NCBI GenBank assembly: GCA_025093555.1
Contig: JAIWNF010000026.1
Location: 248,001-312,000, forward strand
Source: Circinella umbellata
Lineage: Eukaryota; Mucoromycota; Mucoromycetes; Mucorales; Lichtheimiaceae
Direction: 5' to 3'
DNA: 64,000 nucleotides
A program made the position numbers and the translations under genes. Below, in pieces: positions 12,901 to 25,129 of the stretch. Each line of letters opens with the position of its first letter. Position 1 is the first letter of the stretch. The notes below the pieces were generated by a model. The model was not told the origin of the DNA, ran no database searches, and was given only the letters and a program-made list of their open reading frames with translations.

Positions 12901-15283
12901 CATCCAAGGCCAACATTGCGCGACACTTAAAGACAGGATGTATCATGATCCAGACGTTATTAGGGAATCCGGATGGTGTTCGTTATTTAAGTGAAAACAA
13001 ATTATTGTCTCAAATCGCAGAAGCATTGAGTGAATTGGATCCATTAAATGGTGATCCAGAAACAGAACCAATTTTTTCAAAGGAGAGGATGGAAAATACT
13101 TTGAGTCGAGGATATATAACATTACTGGGGGTAATGAGTAAACACAAGGATGGTGTTCGGCTGATGGAAAAATTCAAAATTTTTAGTTTGTTTTATCAAC
13201 TTTCGGAATTACGTAACCGAGATGATTTGAAGATTGCCATTATTACGAATATGGATTATACATTGGATGGTCATCCTCGTGTTTTATTATCTAAAATTAT
13301 GACTTCAGGGTACAATCCAATACGGCTATTTGCAACGCAATATTTGGGGAATATCATGCGGCGATCAGAAAGCGAGTATAATGGTTGGATTATAAGGTTA
13401 CTGTTGACCCAGCTATACGACACCCATTTGGATGTTTGTCAAATGGCAGTCAGTTTGTTGGATGAAGCATGTGAGAATCAAGGAAATCTTGAGCTGTTGG
13501 TAAAATATCGACCAAGCCTTGGTCATCTTGGTGAAATTGGTAATCCATTGTTATTAAGGTAAAGAAATATATATTATCTTAGGATTGAAAAGAGCAGTTA
13601 GAGTGTTAACATGAAAAAAACTCTCAATCTAAAAATAGATTTTTATCTACATCTACTGGTTTTCGATACTTGTATGCTTTGGGTTATGTGCAAAAAGAAA
13701 TGGATGATTGGTTCGAGGTAAAATCTTTAAATGATATATAAGGTGTTGAAATGTAAAATAGCTTACTAAAAGTACTTTTTTTCGAATCTAGTATCGAAAT
13801 CTTCAATATGTTACACAACTAGAACTCTCGCTGGCGAGAGCTCTAGCTAATACCTCAGAGAAAAAGGATCGTAATCCTTTCGAAGAACGCATAGATAGTG
13901 AACAGAATTTTGAGAATCTGTAAGTATTCTCCTTTGCTCAAGATAGAAAAAAGAGATACGTTGTCATGGTAACTCATGGACTGGTTTTTGTATCTTTAGG
14001 CAACCTGGTGATGGGTTATCACCGCCTCATTTTTATGGTGAATTAACAAAAACTGAAGATGGATGTGGATTATTACGTGAAAAAGGTCATTTTCAATACT
14101 TTGCTGACTTTATTCGAAATTACTCACTTGAAAATCAAAATCCAGAAGTATTTCAGCAACTGAAGGCTGTTTTATGGGCTGTCGGTAGTATTGGAGCAAC
14201 AAAAAATGGTTTACCTTTCTTGGAGGAAGAAGATATTGTTAAAGATATTGTTCATATTGCAGAAAGTAGTGAAGTCTTATCACTGAAGGGGTAAGTTTAA
14301 AGGAGAAGAAAATTCTCGAAAGACATGATCCTTTTCTCATAGCTAAAAAAAATGTATGTATATATAGTACATGTTATTATGTATTAGGATTGGTAGCAAA
14401 AACACAACAAGGTATTGAAATACTTAGCGAACTCAACTGGGATGGTGTTACGTCCCCTAATGGTGTACCGGAAGGTCTATGTGTTCCACAAAATTTAGAA
14501 CTTTTTCTCAGTGTAAGTCTTTTGTTTAAGAAGGTTTCATTTTCACTATGATTATTATGCTTGGAAGTTTGTTTAATGATAAATTACAAAAAAAAAAATA
14601 GATTCGTAACTGGAAATATACCCCTGCTCTTTCAAATCCACCTGTCTTTCCAAGTACTGTAGAGCAAGATGATATTACTTTGGACATTCTCAAAAACATT
14701 GGTGATATGAGTAATCATATCCTTGCCAATGAGGCATCGAAAAACTTGGCAAAGTAAATAAGATTTTCTTGAATACTTTATTTATTTTTTCTCATGCTGT
14801 ACATGCTGTACATAACAAAAAAGAAAGAAAAAATATTAACTGGGAGTAAAATATATTAGATTAAGGCAGAAACATCCAAATCATTTCAAGCGTGTCGACC
14901 TATTTTATTGTGTTTGTCAACTTTTGGGAAGTTATCATTTTCGAACACCTGTACGAAAATATATTTTAGAAATTTTTGACATGCGATTTACTCCTGAACT
15001 ATTACAAGAATTAGATAGTGTTGCTATGGTGGATGAACAGCAAGAAGATGAGGAAGAAAAATATAAAAAAGAGGAAGGAGAAGATGGGAAAGACGATATA
15101 GATGGAGGTGATGATTTAGAATCATCTATATCTAATGAACCTTTACGAGAACCATCTGTATCAAACTCTTCAGTAAATAGTGATAAAAAAAAAGTAGTAC
15201 CAAGATCTGGAAAACAACAACAGATCGTACATACAGAAACACTGGAACCAGTATCTAAACAGATAGGATTTGATGTCAAGTAA
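9998..15283 (+). CDS. Rictor/Ste20/Avo3-type TORC2 subunit
   Basis: Fourteen exons (9998-10099, 10257-10437, 10528-10713, 10779-10980, 11060-11191, 11255-11442, 11521-11873, 11994-13558, 13639-13717, 13792-13919, 14000-14290, 14368-14512, 14602-14753, 14860-15283) join in frame to about 1375 residues, normal for fungal Rictor proteins. After a short Pro-rich N-terminus there is an HR1-like coiled coil (about 35-94), then the Rictor N-terminal HEAT-like region (about 220-560, including LLDHHLCIILIIFIDADILM). The RasGEF_N-like block is near 682-790 (WNWESISELLQGPLLNPRR). The Rictor_V block is near 876 and 1136 (CYYVLGLVAKTQQGIEIL). The C-terminus is acidic. Rictor is the defining scaffold of TORC2, controlling AGC kinases, actin and membrane stress. 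The first intron uses a weak GTTATT donor, and an upstream in-frame ATG at 9926 is possible, so the first exon is the least certain part. Confidence 0.93.
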
Positions 15284-15581
15284 AAAAAAAAGAAAAAAAA
15301 AGCAACAGGTTTTGCTTTTTTTTGTGCTATTGATATGTCATTATGTGTTTTTTTTTTGGTTGTTATATGAAAAGTATATTTACGCGGGGACAGAAGAAAG
15401 AGATTTTTTTTTAATAGGAGACAGCCACACTACGAAGTTAATAATTTTTGCTGATCTCTGTTGGTGCTGTGTAGTTCCTGTAAATGCGACTTGTGTCGTC
15501 GTGCTTGAAAGAACTTTATTGTTAGAATTTTTTTTTCAGTTCCCTTCCTTTTTTTCCCTTCTCTTTTTTTCTTGTACAATT

Positions 15582-18500
15582 ATGAAACACAATGCCCTGC
15601 CATCTTTTCGGCAACGTGGCCTCTCTTTATCAAGTCTAAATGTACCTCGACGATACCACCTCCCCATCATCTTATTACGAACCTTATGCCTTATACCGTC
15701 GGTGCTGGGCACCTTATATAATACACAAGCCGCATGGGGTGTACCAATACGAGATTCAGGTGGTGCAATTACATTAAAAAGTACAGAGAGCGATTATTGG
15801 GTCGCTAATATTTGGGTAAATTTATTCAACTATCATATATAATCTTGTTATATATACATTGTATACTTATTTTTTTCTCATTCTCTTCTAATAACAAAAT
15901 GTCAGTGTGTCTTAGCGGGTTATTGGAGTTGGATTTTAACGACGAGTATGATGAGACGATGGCTATATCATTACGAAATCAGCAATGCCATTGTACGATT
16001 AATAACATTGACGGTCGTTAACTGGTCTATATCAGCCTTTGTATGTTCCAAAATCGCAACCGATCGACCCATTACAATCTGGATGACAATTTGTTTAATA
16101 CTTTTAATATCCAACGTTCTCAAACTTTGTTTTGGTTCCAGTCCAAAATATCATCAAAAAACCGAGGATGTCTTACAAAGTCCTGTACGTATCAATCTTA
16201 AATCAACTGCTGTCAAAATCTTGGTTTTACCCTTGACTATGGTTACATTTTTGACCATGTTTGTCGCACTACAGCAATTGGATCAACTTCAATATACAAC
16301 TAGCCAATTGATGGTGAATCAACCTTTCGGACTAAATTATAATGATTTGGCATTAACAACGACAGCATCGGCAACGACATCCATATTGATATTGATTATA
16401 TCATCATGGTCATCCGAAGGATTCGAACGTCGTCAAATGTTACGTAAAACAGCACTCAAATTTATTGAAAATGATAATGATGTCGCGTATCGATTCGTAA
16501 TTGGACAACCTCCATCAGCAAGAACCCAAATGTTGATGGGTCCAAGGATTGAAACGGAATCAGAAATGTACAAGGATATGTTATTGGTGCCTGCATCAGA
16601 TCTACGTGGTGACAAGAGTCATAAATTGTTCGAAGCATTTCGATGGTCGAATGAGTTCAAGTATGATTATATGGTCAAGTCAGACGATGATGTATTTGTT
16701 CGTTGGGATGTGGTTCGATCTGAATTACATGGATCAGGTCGAAAATCTGGATATTGGAAAGGATTGGTATACAGGTACGATCGCAAAATCTCATAATAGT
16801 TTTCTTTTTTTTTTGGGGGGAGGAATGAAAGAGCGCGGTGAAGAACAATAAATCTTATATTTTTACGTGAATATAGAAATATGGCACCTGATGCGTTAGG
16901 AGCAGACAAGAACATGAATACCGATTATGAATTACCTATTCTCCCAGCATACACATCTGGGACAATGTATATATTATCTCACGATGTTATTAACCTTATT
17001 GTTGATATTGACACACCACAACGATTTGTGTCGGCTGAAGAACGAAACCTCGGCATTTGGTTATTTGGATACGACATCAACCCTATTCACGACTTCCGAA
17101 TTCAAGACGGTAATGCGTGTGAAGCAGACCAAATCGCAAAGCGTTTTAAAAATAAAAATTTACGTGATATGCAAGTTATGTACGATAATGTCATGAATAA
17201 CCGTTTACAATGTACCAGTCTTGATACCACTACTTGCGGCTTATGTTACCCATGTCGTGGCAAAAAGAACGATTGGAGAGCATCTAATTTGGCATGTGAT
17301 CAATTTAAAGGTGTTACCGACCGTCATCCCAATTCGTATCTCAAAGTATCTGGGCCCGACGTCAAGGATTCATTAGAACCCTCCATAATGGGTAAAAACG
17401 ATGCGTGGATCATTGATGGATTATTATCACAACGTACATCGAAATTCTCGGAAACGGATGACTGGCATTTGCTGTATTGGGTATGCTGGACGAGTGATTC
17501 GTCTACATTTACGGATAGACATTGGCGTGCATTAGAGTTGGTTTGGGTCCATGAACCACGGGCAGTCATATTCATGATTTCTAATACACTTCCGGATGAT
17601 TTCTTCCAAGATTATACAAAAACCGGTTATGAAATCCATGTGGTTAACTTCAACAAGGACAACTTACTCAATTGGAATTGGTATTTTGGACCTGGTACAC
17701 TGGACTGGTTGAACGATTGGGACAAGTGGGAAACTGGCAAGTTCTTTTATTGGCATTTAACCGATTATATTCGATGTTTACTCTTGTACAATTATGGTGG
17801 CACCTACATGGATATGGATGCATTATGGATTCGTGTACCTCCGGATAACAATCTTGAATTTATTGGCTCTGACTATTCCAGTTTGGTTAGTGATCGTGAA
17901 TGGACACTGGATGACGAAGGTCTTTACTTGCCTCAAGGATTGATGCGCTTCAAGCGAGGTTGGGCTCTTTTCCGTGAAATGTGTGAATCGGCATTTTCAT
18001 CTTACACCTATGATCCAGAATGTTTTAACTGCGGAGGACCCAAAGCCATTACAAGTTATGTGCGCGAACATCAAGCCGCTCTTGAATTGGCTGGATTTAC
18101 TATTTTACCACGGGAAGTGCTCTACCCTGCAAGTTATTTGGAAATCCATCGTTTCTTATTGGCGAATCCGTTGGCAGAACAAGAATTAAAGACAAAGATT
18201 GTAGTCAATAGTTGGAATATTCATTTATTTGGTAAAATGACCAACCATTTACCTATTGAAAAAGATAGTTTGATAGATTTTGTATTGAAACGCTTTGATT
18301 TGGATGTACCACATCGTGATACAGCTGCTGTAGCAACAAACAAGAAAAATAAAATCATCAGTTCAACCGGGACATGGACTGTTCCTATGCGATTGGTGGG
18401 ACCAAGGAATTACATATATCGATACATGTCACCTTTCACAAGAATCCCATTGGATTCCATTGAATCACGTCGACGTGCTTTACAGCAACCTGCAGCAGGT

Positions 18501-18833
18501 CGATTTCAAGGATTGGATCGAATCTATGTACGTGGTGGTCCTTCTGTTGTAAGCAAGGTCAAAGTTTCATTAGAAGTTGCGTTTGGTAAACTCAAAATTG
18601 GGATCCCGCCTTCACCAAAATTCACTAAGAATACAATTGAATTGAAAGATGCAAGTCAAAAAGATATCAATGTGTTACTGAATAGTTTAATCTATTCCCC
18701 AAGTCCTTTATTAGCAGCCAATGGTGGAAGAGACCGTATGAATGTTTTGGTCGAATATAGTAATGGTGAACGTGACGAAGTTTTAGTAGATGTTATTGTA
18801 GTAGAATCGGAAGAAGATGGGGATATTTTATAA
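15582..18833 (+). CDS. Polytopic two-domain glycosyltransferase (GT31-like fused to GT32/DXD-like)
   Basis: Three exons (15582-15815, 15906-16774, 16877-18833) give 1019 residues. The N-terminal 230 residues hold about six membrane helices. Near residue 240 a beta-1,3-galactosyltransferase-like (GT31) domain begins with SSWSSEGFERRQMLRKTA. It carries a DxD-type motif in MVKSDDDVFV (about 337) and ends beyond residue 430. A Cys cluster (CTSLDTTTCGLCYPCRG, about 479) separates it from a second catalytic module of the DXD-sugar/alpha-1,4-galactosyltransferase type. That module shows the typical LTDYIRCLLLYNYGGTYMDMDALW signature in two blocks (DMD near 680). A beta-rich C-terminal region (about 830-1019) follows. 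Both metal-binding motifs look intact. The likely site is Golgi or ER, building glycan chains on proteins or lipids; donor and acceptor are unknown. It starts about 300 bases after the Rictor gene. Confidence 0.88.
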
Positions 18834-19090
18834 TAATCAAAAAGGTGAAAAAAAAAATAGTTGGTAGGAAATGGAGGGATGGGATAAAAAAATATAATAA
18901 TAATAATAAAAATGTGAAAACAAACAAAAGAAGCTATATAAACAAAATAAACGAAAGAAAATACATAATACATAAACACTATTGCGCCATCTTTTTCTTT
19001 TGTTTTATGTTGTTATTTTTTAAAAGAAATGTGCAAGTGTACAAAGAAGCAGAAAAGATGGAGATAATAGAAAAGGAATAAAACTTGTTT

Positions 19091-20633
19091 TTAAGGAGTT
19101 GAAGGAAGCGCACCTGCTTGTTCTAGTGCAGTTTTGAGATCATCAAGAAGATCTTCAACGTCTTCAATACCAACACATAATCGAATTAAGTCTTCTGGGA
19201 ATTCACGTTCAGCACGAACATGAGCAGGAATTGATGCGTGTGACATTCTGCATGGCATACTGTAAAATAAGGTTTTTTATGACATGTGAGTAACTGAACT
19301 CTTACATCAAAGTATAGCTCTTATTAAAATAATTTTATATTCTCAATTACCTGATCAAAGAGTTGACACAACCAAAAGATACACTGATACTCCATAATTT
19401 AGCGGCTTCAACAATACGTTCGGAAAGAGCAATATCACCTGTTTCAAAACTGAGAACAGCACCAGGACCAGTAGCCATTTTTTTGTGTAATTCATATTGA
19501 GGATGATTGGTAGATCCAGGATAATGAACCTTAAATCCATAACTTTCAAGGAAACTATTAATGCGAACAGCATTATGTTGTTGTTTATCCATGCGAACAG
19601 CTAATGTCTTGACACCACGTAACAATAACCAAGAATCGAATGGACCCAAACCACAACCTGTTGCATTAATAACATAGTATAGTTGCTAAATAATAGATAA
19701 TGTGGCGTTAATGTATTATTAGGTTTTGTTTTTGTATAACAATAAATAATGATGCAATTTCTGTATATTTTTGCCTTTTTCTTCCAGCAATATATATTAC
19801 ACAAAAATGAATAAAAGGAAAAGAAGGTTACCTCGGCAACAGCTTCATCACGGGTTCCTAGAACACCAGCCATAAGATCATGATGACCGGCCAAATACTT
19901 TGTAGCCGAATGATATGAGATATCAGCACCTAATTCTAAAGGACGTTGTAAATAAGGAGACATCATGGTATTATCGACTACAACCAATGCTCTGGGACAT
20001 TTATCATGAACGTATTGTGAAATGGTGGGAATATCGGCGATTCGAATTAAAGGATTTGTTGGTGTTTCAAGCAAGACCAACTTTGTCTTTTCAGACAAGT
20101 AAGGCAAAACAGATTCAGCCTTAGTTGTATCGACATGATGTGTTTTAATGTTTTGCGATTTGGCCAAGAACGTCAATAAACGGTTGGTACCACCATATAA
20201 ATCATTGCCTGCCACAATCTCATCACCAGCTTGAACTAATCGTGCAATAACATCAAGTGCAGTCATGCCACTTGTAACAGCGAAAGCACGCTTTGCACCC
20301 ATGATTTTAGCGAGATGGTTTTCTGTTTTATATTATATTTAATATATAATAAGTTTCTTATTTTTACTAATAACCGGATTTCTTTTTTTTTCTTTCCCAA
20401 AATATATTTATATAAACCTTACCCAGGTGAGTACGAGTAGGGTTACCACTACGGGAATAATCATATTCACCACCACCACCAGCACCGGCTTGTTTGAAAG
20501 TTGCTGATTGGTAGATTGGCACCGAAGCGGCATGGTGAGGATCGTCAGGATTGTCAACAGTAACTACCTCGGTAGCAAAACGATAGCGCTTTTCTTTGAA
20601 AGAAGCGGCAGGAGAAGGTAATACGTCTGTCAT
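19091..20633 (-). CDS. Cystathionine beta-lyase (PLP, Cys/Met metabolism family)
   Basis: Four exons (20633-20423, 20322-19832, 19685-19351, 19259-19091) join to 401 residues, standard for the Cys/Met PLP family. Visible marks are VPIYQSATFKQ, the YSRSGNPTRTHLE motif, AFAVTSGMTALDVI, AGNDLYGGTNRLL, DNTMMSPYLQRPLELGAD, and the PLP-binding lysine in SATKYLAGHHDLMAG. The N-terminal wording and the TSGMTALDVI/DLYGGTNR pattern fit fungal cystathionine beta-lyase (Str3 type) better than gamma-lyase. The reaction would split cystathionine to homocysteine, pyruvate and ammonia in methionine synthesis. The assignment within the family is by motif feel, so gamma-lyase remains possible. No CACGTG Cbf1-type site is evident in the 350-base upstream spacer. 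Confidence 0.9.
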
Positions 20634-20984
20634 TGTTATGTCAATAAAAAATATATATATAGTGAAGAAAAAGAGAAATAAAAAGAAACAAATACGGCAG
20701 AATTAGATATATACAAAAAAGATAATCTATATTTTAATTGGCTGCATTGGTTGTTCAACAAGAGTCATCAAAGCTGTATAATCAAACCTCCGCCATCGGC
20801 TGGGTCCGGAACCAATAAAATTTCTCTTTGAAGTCGTCATTAAATATTGATGACGATTTCTTACATAGTACTATACTAATACCGAATGGAATTTATTTCA
20901 TCTCCATTGTATCAAAAAAAAAATAGATTAAATAGCTAAAACTGTGTCTCAAACTGTTTATTGTCATTATCATTATAGCTATCA
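20634..20984. other. Promoter spacer of cystathionine lyase gene
   Basis: About 350 bases between two minus-strand genes: the 5' side of the lyase gene and the 3' side of the transporter gene. It contains an ATTGG (CCAAT-box) word on the minus strand near 20810 and a TATA-like run near 20650. Nothing else stands out. Confidence 0.4.
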
Positions 20985-23827
20985 TTACTGTTCCCTCTGT
21001 TGTTGCGAGCGTTGCTCTTCGAGACTAGTAGTACTATCCATAAATGAAAAATGCATATTTTCTTTTGCATTTTTTTGTTGTAATAATGCTAAGGCTTGAG
21101 AAGCTGTTGCCGGATGATGAACAGTCGGATCGTGTGACTTGAAATTTCCACTAAATAATAAATCGATCTCTTCTAATGATTTCCCCTATATAAAATATTA
21201 TTATAACTATTATTAGCGGAATAAAAGCATTAAATTAACAAAAATATATATTTTATTACCTGTGTTTCTGGGAAAAAAAGGTAGACAGCATAACCCATAG
21301 CAAAACAAAATAAACAATAAATGACATAAACTTTCCATTGAATACTCTTAAAAGCCAAAGGACTAATTTGAAGTGCTCCAAAATTAAAAAGCCAGTTGGC
21401 CGCTGTTGTGATACCTAAAGCCTTAGATCGAACTCCTGAATAGACTCATAGATATTATGTATCAAACGAATACGAGATTACACCATAATTAATAAAGTAA
21501 AGATAAATATGAAATACTATAAACGTACCATGCGAATAGAGTTCGGCTGGATATATCTAATGACCATAGAAAAACAAATTTAGTAAAAAGTATATATACA
21601 AATATTCAAAGAAGAGACGAAAATCCAGCTGTATATTGTATCATCTCCTTTTTCAGAACTAGCATAATATTTAGTAAACATCTTACCCAACCCAAGGGTC
21701 CCCAAGTACTTCCATAAAACACAAGAAATATGTAAAAGAAAGTGAAGAAGACAATTGAAACAGGACTCGGATTACTGATAGATACTGTAGAATCACTTTG
21801 TTTAGCTTTTTCTTCCTCGTAAATATTGTCCACACCGAGGATCTTAAAGTTAGCTACAGCAGCTGTAATCGCCATGATCATCATACATGTTCCACAGCCT
21901 AATGATCCTATAATCATCGCTTTCGTTCTACTCCATCGATCAATCTAATAACATATTGTAGTGGAAAATGTTTTTCGTCGGATTTATTAATATTCAAATA
22001 CTACTCGAATAAAAGATGTTATATATCCGTATTTACCAGAATAACTGCAGGTATAGTAGCCCCTAGCATGACAAGTCCAGTGATACCGTTTGCTACAAGA
22101 AACTGAGTAATTAAATATAAAAAATTTTAAAGCATTTATGTATAAGTAGAATTGTGTAATAAAGCGCTACTTGGTAGGACTTACCAAGAAGAGCTGAGAT
22201 ACGGTTATCGATACCTGTCGCATTAAATAAAATGGGGGCATATAACCTTGTATTCCCAAGTATACATAAAAATAGGAAGTGTTAATAAAATGAATACAAC
22301 TACATATTTGTTAAATAGCGTATACATTAAAGATCAAATATTGTTTCTATTTATATAATTACATGAGAGTATTTGCACCAGTAAGCTGTTGAAATACTTG
22401 AGCTAATACTCCTAACAGTAGACGTCGAGGATTTCGATCACATCCTGGACGAAACAGATACCTATATCCAATTTTATGATACTTTTCTTCAAACATAAGA
22501 GTTTGTTTAATTTCAGCAAACTCCATCTGAACAGCCTTATGTTCAACTGTGCCGTCTCCACGTATTAATGCAAGTACTAGTAATGCTTCTTCATCCCTAT
22601 GCTGTTGTACTAGATATCGTGGACTAGTTTATTATTTTTTAAAAAAAGAGTACATGCTTTTTTCTTTGAGTAAATGTAAAAGCATGGCTCGCTTTTCCTC
22701 TCCATTTTACCTTTGTGGTATATACATTAGCGCCATTCCAAAAATTAGTGCAGGAATAAGTTGAATTCCTAATGGTACCCTGTATAGTGAACCCATTTTT
22801 AATCATTGCAGTTGCATATAAAATAGCTTTCTTTCATTCACCTTACCTCCAGGATTCATTGTGTTCTAAAGAAGCAGATCCATAAGCCGCCCAAAATGCA
22901 ATAGATATTCCAAGTATAATAAAAAATTGATCTAGTGCAATTGCTCTACCACGAAAATTAAAAGGTGCTAGTTCCGAAATATCTAATAATAATAAAAGAA
23001 AAAAATGATACTTGATTGAGCTTTTCATATTGTATATAATGAAAACTGAAATAAACATGACTATAAATCTTACAGAGTGGAAGCACCATTGACAATACGC
23101 TATATATTTTTTATTGTTCTCATGACAGTTTAATTTAATGCTTTAAGTCATGAATCACTGTTATTCTTTTTTTTTTTCACGCTTTACCCCACTGAAAATC
23201 CAGCAATTGCTCGACCAGCATAAAACATCGATAGATTATTTGCTGAAACCAATAATAAATCACCAAGTATGGATAATACCGCGCAAATAACACTTAAACC
23301 ACGACGTCCAATAATATCAGCAAGTGGCCCTGAGATAATAGCACCAATAAATGCAGCACCCATCATTACTGTAACAATAGAAGTATAGACATTTGGTACA
23401 CGCTTAATCTGTAACGCTGTCGTAAAGTCAGGCACCATCAAAACTCCTCCCATAATAACTAAATTATAACCAAACTTTTTTTATATACATAATTGTCAAT
23501 TTAGGAAAAAAGGGGATGTAGAAAACCAGAAAAAAAAAGGAACCGGTTGATGTTACACAGCATAATAATAAATAGAAGACCCTGCAAAATTTTAAGAAAA
23601 AAAATAGCTGCAAGCTGCTGCAAGATCACTCTGTTTACAAATCATACTTTAATTTAAAAGAACTATATATCACCATGAAACCGCCTAGTGCTAATAACCT
23701 TATGTATAAGCATATAATTAATAACCCACGCGAAAGGAAAAAAAAGTAGAGATTATTATTCTTACACGCAAATGAGATTTAATCGTGTTTTGGTGCTCAT
23801 GGGGATGTTAATTCCTCGTAATGCCAT
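20985..23827 (-). CDS. MFS sugar transporter
   Basis: Thirteen exons on the minus strand (23827-23766, 23581-23559, 23458-23188, 23099-23074, 22982-22847, 22779-22711, 22623-22363, 22246-22185, 22092-22037, 21944-21687, 21556-21529, 21435-21260, 21185-20985) give 542 residues; every junction is GT...AG and in frame. Sugar porter signatures: GPLADIIGRRG after TM2, SELAPFNFRGRAI, SPRYLVQQ, QQLTGANTLMLYAPILF, and PETQGKSLEEID at the end of TM12. Twelve membrane helices are expected, with a Gln/Ser-rich cytoplasmic C-terminus. It probably imports hexoses or related sugars by proton symport; substrate cannot be read. Three exons are very short (23, 26 and 28 bases), so automated gene finders are likely to break this gene. 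The ATG at 23827 is the first in frame. Confidence 0.9.
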
Positions 23828-25129
23828 GACGAAATTCTTTTTGAAATATATAAGTGTTCCAAGAATAAATAATAAAAAGTGGTATACGTTTATTTACGAA
23901 GAGAAAAGAAAAAAAAGAGAACCAATGATTTTTGTTATATGAGAATTTGTTTTTCAGTACTCCCAATCATACTCACTGTGACCATAATCCCCATAAAGAC
24001 AACTACTTTTTTGATAAATGACTTTTATTATAACAAACAATTGATCGTGTAAATTATATCTCCTAATACAACCATAGGTAGTACTTGATCATCATTCTGA
24101 TGAAAAACAAGTAAAGATATTTTGATGCTGTTGTCATGAATACTATCATTAAGGAACATCAAGAAATTTTTATCTGTTTGCAAATTCAAGTTGTGTAGTT
24201 ATTAATAATGATATTGGCTTGATAATCAATAAGAATAGTCACGCGACTAGCAATAGATCAGGAACCAGGAATAATTGGAAAAGAACAAGAAGAAGAAAAC
24301 AAGATCGGGTAATAATTTGATAACTTCGTTACTTTTGTAACATAGAGTTATGTTTTCCAGCTCTAACTTGAATATGTATTATATATTAGTAAATGTAAAG
24401 AAGAAAAAGTAAATTCATACTTTCTTACTTATTATGATACGTGATATTAGTTTCTCATATCATATCTTCTTTTTTTTGCTTAGCATTATTCTACTATAAT
24501 GTCTTGATTTATCCCGTCTTTTTTATCCTTTTCAATATGGAAGTATTGCTTGATTAACTGTTTAAGAAAACAAAAAATTCATTGTTTGGACTCGATGGAA
24601 TAAAAAAGAAGGGTTGACAAGAAAGATAATCCGTCATTATCATTAAAAAATCCGAATGTAGACCAACAAATGGCTTTAATGAAAAACACTGGTCCGCATT
24701 TCTATACTTTTTTTCCTTCCTCATCGCGTAACTCTTACAAAGGCATGCATATATAAAAAACCGACTTAGTTTTTATCGTAAACTTATTTTGTTTTTATTT
24801 TTTTTTTCTTCAGTTTATAAACAGACAACACAAAAAAAAATACCAATTCACTATCTCCTTTCTTGATAATTATCTGGATTCTTTCCCTATCCTGTGTATC
24901 GACTGTTGTTGTGTTATTGTCATCTCCCCCCACTATTACACATCATCTCAATTCATTCAACGATAGATTTACTTAGAACCCCTTTATCCCTTCTTTTTTT
25001 TTCTTTTAAATCGTAAAAATATCTTTGAAGATTCTTTAGGCGATTAAAGCGATACCCAACTATTATCTCTCCTTTTCTTCACCTCCTTTTTTTTATACCT
25101 TTTTTAATTATTAAATCAAAAGAAGAACA
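23828..25129. other. Divergent intergenic region (transporter / GH47)
   Basis: About 1.3 kb between divergent starts, so it holds both promoters. The right half carries a TATA-like run near 24750-24760 and a long pyrimidine-rich leader (about 24790-25110) in front of the GH47 start. No ORF or RNA gene was recognised. Confidence 0.5.
24750..24760 (+). promoter_or_regulatory. Possible TATA box of the GH47 gene
   Basis: TATATAAAAAA lies about 370 bases upstream of the GH47 ATG. The sequence between is strongly CT/T-rich, as in fungal leaders downstream of a TATA element. Purely positional evidence; transcription start unknown. Confidence 0.35.

Noticed and set aside
15270..15581. Upstream extension of the glycosyltransferase frame
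   Set aside because: The extension overlaps the Rictor stop and is read from T-rich leader; the ATG at 15582 is followed by normal protein sequence.
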